Shown: in pieces, positions 61,646 through 64,000 of the stretch
Numbering within the stretch: position 1 is the stretch's first letter
How the letters are laid out: the number at the start of each line of letters is the position of its first letter
DNA from: Actinomycetota bacterium
GTDB lineage: Bacteria; Actinomycetota; Coriobacteriia; Anaerosomatales; PHET01
Direction: 5' to 3'
Length of the DNA: 64,000 bases
Assembly (NCBI GenBank): GCA_029265315.1
Contig: JAJUJM010000002.1
Span: 62,001-126,000 of the forward strand
Notes under the pieces: model-generated
Told to the model about the DNA's origin: nothing
What the model saw: only the letters and a program-made list of their open reading frames with translations
Database searches by the model: none
Position numbers and translations under genes: made by a program

Positions 61646-64000
61646 TCAGCTCCCCTTGCCGTGCCCTCGTCGCGGCTGCTTCGCGAGACCGTGCCCTTCA
61701 CCGAGCTCGGGCGTCGCGGTGGCCCCTCGCCCTTCGAGCACCGGCTTGAGGAAGCGCCCGGTATGGCTCCGCGGACACGCCGCGACTTCTTCAGGTGTGC
61801 CCGTGACGACGATCTCACCACCGCGGTCGCCGCCCTCGGGACCGAGGTCGATGATGCGGTCCGCGGACTTGATGATGTCGAGGTTGTGCTCGATGACGAG
61901 TACGGTGTTGCCCGCGTCGACGAGGCGCTGCAACACGATGAGCAGTTGCCGCACGTCGTCGAAGTGAAGGCCCGTCGTCGGCTCGTCGAGGATGTAGAAC
62001 GTACGCCCGGTGCTGCGGCGCTGCAGCTCGCTCGCCAGCTTCACGCGCTGCGCCTCGCCGCCGGAGAGTGTGGTGGCGGGCTGGCCCATGCGCAGGTAGC
62101 CGAGGCCGACGTCGTAGAGCGTCTGGAGCTTGCGCTTGATGGCGGGGATGTTCTCGAAGAAGTGGAGCGCTTCTTCCACCGTCATGTCGAGGATGTCGGC
62201 GACGGTCTTGCCGCGGTATGTGACCTGCAGCGTCTCGCGGTTGTAGCGGGTACCTTTGCAGACCTCGCATGGGACGTAGACATCGGGCAGGAAGTGCATC
62301 TCGATCTTGATCTGCCCATCGCCCTTGCATGCCTCGCACCGCCCGCCGGCGACGTTGAAGCTGAATCGTCCCTGCGCGTAGCCGCGCAGCTTGGCCTCCG
62401 GCGTCGACGCGAACAGAGCTCTGATGTCGTCCCACACGCCGGTGTACGTCGCCGGGTTGGAGCGCGGCGTGCGTCCGATGGGCGACTGGTCGATGTCGAT
62501 GACCTTGTCGATGGCGGCAAGCCCCTCGATCCTGACATGGGCCCCCGCGCGTTTTCGCGTCTTGTAGATGCGGTTGGCGAGCACCGGCGCGAGCGTGTCG
62601 GTGATGAGCGACGACTTGCCCGAGCCCGAGACGCCTGTGACCACGGTCAGCGTACCGAGTTCTATCTCGACGTCGATTCCCTTGAGGTTGTGCTCGCTGG
62701 CTCCGATGAGCCTCAAGACCCCGCGGTCCGGATCGCGCCGCTTCGCAGGGACCGGGATCTCGCGCCTCCCGGACAGGTACGCGGCGGTGAGCGAGTCCTC
62801 GCACGCGAGTATCTTCTCGGGCGGACCGACGCAGACGATGTCGCCACCGTGCTCGCCCGCCCCCGGACCCATGTCGACGACGAAATCGGCCGCACGGATG
62901 GTCTCCTCGTCGTGCTCGACGACGATGACGGTGTTGCCCAGGTCACGCAGGCGCTCCATCGTCGCGATGAGCCGGGCGTTGTCGCGCTGGTGCAGCCCGA
63001 TCGAGGGCTCGTCCAGTATGTAGAGCACGCCCATGAGCCCGGCGCCGATCTGGGTCGCGAGGCGGATGCGCTGCGCCTCTCCCCCGGAAAGGGTCGCCGT
63101 GGCCCGCTCGAGGGTGAGGTAGTCAAGCCCGACGTCCACGAGGAAGCGCAGCCGCTCGACGATCTCCTTTATGACGCGCCGGGCGATCTGCTCGTCGCGC
63201 TCGGACAGCACAAGCCCCTCGAAGAACGCGAGCGAGTCCTTCGCTGACATCACGGTGACCTCGTGGATGTTCTTCTCGCCCACCGTGACCGCGAGGATCT
63301 CCTTCTTCAGGCGCGCCCCGTCGCACGTCTTGCACGGGATGACCGCCATGTACTCCTCGAGCTTCTCGCGGCTGCCCTCGGACTCGGTCTCCTCGTAGCG
63401 ACGCATCACGGCGTTGAGTGCGCCTTCGTAGCGCGAATACCAGTGCGTCTCACGCCCGTCGCGCGTCACGTAGTCGACCTTGATGCGCGCGTCGCCCAGT
63501 CCGTTGAGGAGCGCGTCGCGCACGCTTTCCGGAAGCTCGTCCCACGGCGTGTCCATGTCGCTGCCGAGGTGGCGCACGGCCGCTCGGACAAGGGCGGGAT
63601 AGTAGTTCTGCATCCCGCTGAAGAAGAACTTGATGGCGCCTTCCGCCAACGTGAGCGACCCGTCAGGGACGACGAGTCTCGGATCGGCCTCAAGACGGCT
63701 GCCCAGGCCATTGCAGTCGGGACAGGCGCCGTACGGGCTGTTGAACGAGAAGTCACGGGGTGCGAGCTCATCCATCGACACACCGTGCACCGGGCACGCG
63801 AGGGCCTGCGAGTACGCGGTCTCTTCGCCGTCGACGACAGCCACCAGCACCGACCCGTTGGCGAGACGAAGGGCCGTCTCGACACTGTCGGCGAGTCGCG
63901 TTCGGATGTCGTCCTTCATGACGAGGCGGTCGACCACGACGTCGATGTCGTGCTTGTACTTCTTGTCGAGATGGATGTCCTCGTCGAGTCCCCGGATCTC
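61646..64000 (-). CDS. uvrA: Excinuclease ABC subunit A, 5' end beyond the window
   Basis: 784 codons of the C-terminal part are visible and the frame is open to the right edge. It includes the first zinc module ([14 protein letters not shown]), two ABC signatures ([16 protein letters not shown] and [16 protein letters not shown]), the second Walker [11 protein letters not shown] and the zinc finger [11 protein letters not shown] with [10 protein letters not shown]. Damage-recognition ATPase of excision repair, transcribed with uvrC. The missing N-terminus holds the first Walker A. Confidence 0.97.
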   Translation of the reverse strand, partial: EIRGLDEDIHLDKKYKHDIDVVVDRLVMKDDIRTRLADSVETALRLANGSVLVAVVDGEETAYSQALACPVHGVSMDELAPRDFSFNSPYGACPDCNGLGSRLEADPRLVVPDGSLTLAEGAIKFFFSGMQNYYPALVRAAVRHLGSDMDTPWDELPESVRDALLNGLGDARIKVDYVTRDGRETHWYSRYEGALNAVMRRYEETESEGSREKLEEYMAVIPCKTCDGARLKKEILAVTVGEKNIHEVTVMSAKDSLAFFEGLVLSERDEQIARRVIKEIVERLRFLVDVGLDYLTLERATATLSGGEAQRIRLATQIGAGLMGVLYILDEPSIGLHQRDNARLIATMERLRDLGNTVIVVEHDEETIRAADFVVDMGPGAGEHGGDIVCVGPPEKILACEDSLTAAYLSGRREIPVPAKRRDPDRGVLRLIGASEHNLKGIDVEIELGTLTVVTGVSGSGKSSLITDTLAPVLANRIYKTRKRAGAHVRIEGLAAIDKVIDIDQSPIGRTPRSNPATYTGVWDDIRALFASTPEAKLRGYAQGRFSFNVAGGRCEACKGDGQIKIEMHFLPDVYVPCEVCKGTRYNRETLQVTYRGKTVADILDMTVEEALHFFENIPAIKRKLQTLYDVGLGYLRMGQPATTLSGGEAQRVKLASELQRRSTGRTFYILDEPTTGLHFDDVRQLLIVLQRLVDAGNTVLVIEHNLDIIKSADRIIDLGPEGGDRGGEIVVTGTPEEVAACPRSHTGRFLKPVLEGRGATATPELGEGHGLAKQPRRGHGKGS

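Overview
The window is 64 kb of high-GC bacterial chromosome that reads as ordinary housekeeping and regulatory sequence. I see no IS element, prophage, CRISPR array or rRNA. The gene content points to an actinobacterium: whiA-yvcK-rapZ beside uvrC-uvrA, a gap-pgk-tpi-gpm-secG run, frequent GTG/TTG starts, and CCA-encoding tRNA genes. An anaerobic or deep-branching lineage such as Coriobacteriia is my best guess, because of a ubiX/ubiA/ubiD-type late menaquinone cluster, an Fe-S ASKHA corrinoid-reactivase-like protein, radical SAM proteins and an rpoN gene. That assignment is inference. Almost every gene lies on the minus strand. The plus-strand exceptions are a diacylglycerol-kinase-like gene, two tRNAs, a GT4 glycosyltransferase, a CsoR-family repressor and a ferrochelatase-like membrane protein.

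Layout by position. 1-8.8 kb: partial hemE, acs, an ASKHA/[2Fe-2S] protein, HIT protein, xseB, xseA, a zinc membrane protease and RNase D. 8.9-14.8 kb: lipid kinase, TerC-type protein, monohaem lipoprotein, cytoplasmic trypsin-like protease, tRNA-Val, tRNA-Gly, tRNA-Cys, GT4 transferase, a 50-residue microprotein and a TM2 protein. 14.85-25.5 kb: eight tightly coupled minus-strand genes, in transcription order a SpoIIE-type phosphatase with three GAF domains, a STAS-HATPase fusion, an MGDG-synthase-type glycosyltransferase, a HAD hydrolase, a membrane phosphodiesterase, UbiD, UbiA and UbiX. 25.5-31.4 kb: ccdA, a heavy-metal-associated domain protein, a zinc-ribbon protein, and an rpoN-NtrB-NtrC operon. 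31.5-35.8 kb: an EamA permease, a cation diffusion facilitator, a CsoR/CstR-like repressor, an FmdB-like zinc ribbon, thioredoxin and a membrane-tethered ferrochelatase-like protein. 35.9-42.5 kb: PHP phosphoesterase, aminotransferase, a B12-type radical SAM protein with an odd radical SAM-like partner, a second SpoIIE-type phosphatase and tRNA-Leu. 42.6-48.5 kb: a complete Opp peptide ABC transporter. 48.8-64 kb: secG, lower glycolysis, whiA-yvcK-rapZ, a giant polytopic protein, uvrC and partial uvrA.

The most interesting local system is a small regulon I infer from sequence. The palindrome ATACCCCATGGGGTAT, or a one-base variant, sits exactly in the -35/-10 spacer of three promoters. These promoters face ccdA, the CsoR-family repressor gene (divergent from the cation diffusion facilitator) and trxA (divergent from the ferrochelatase-like gene). 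The repressor keeps two cysteines of the family sensor site but has Ala where copper-sensing CsoR has His. This resembles persulfide-sensing CstR more than a copper sensor, and the target genes (CcdA, thioredoxin) fit thiol or sulfane-sulfur handling. The ferrochelatase-like protein has Glu where the catalytic His is expected.

Other points worth attention are the one-polypeptide STAS plus anti-sigma-kinase-like protein coupled to lipid and quinone genes, a radical SAM-like protein lacking the first cluster cysteine, and rpoN with its own kinase/activator pair in an otherwise actinobacterial setting.
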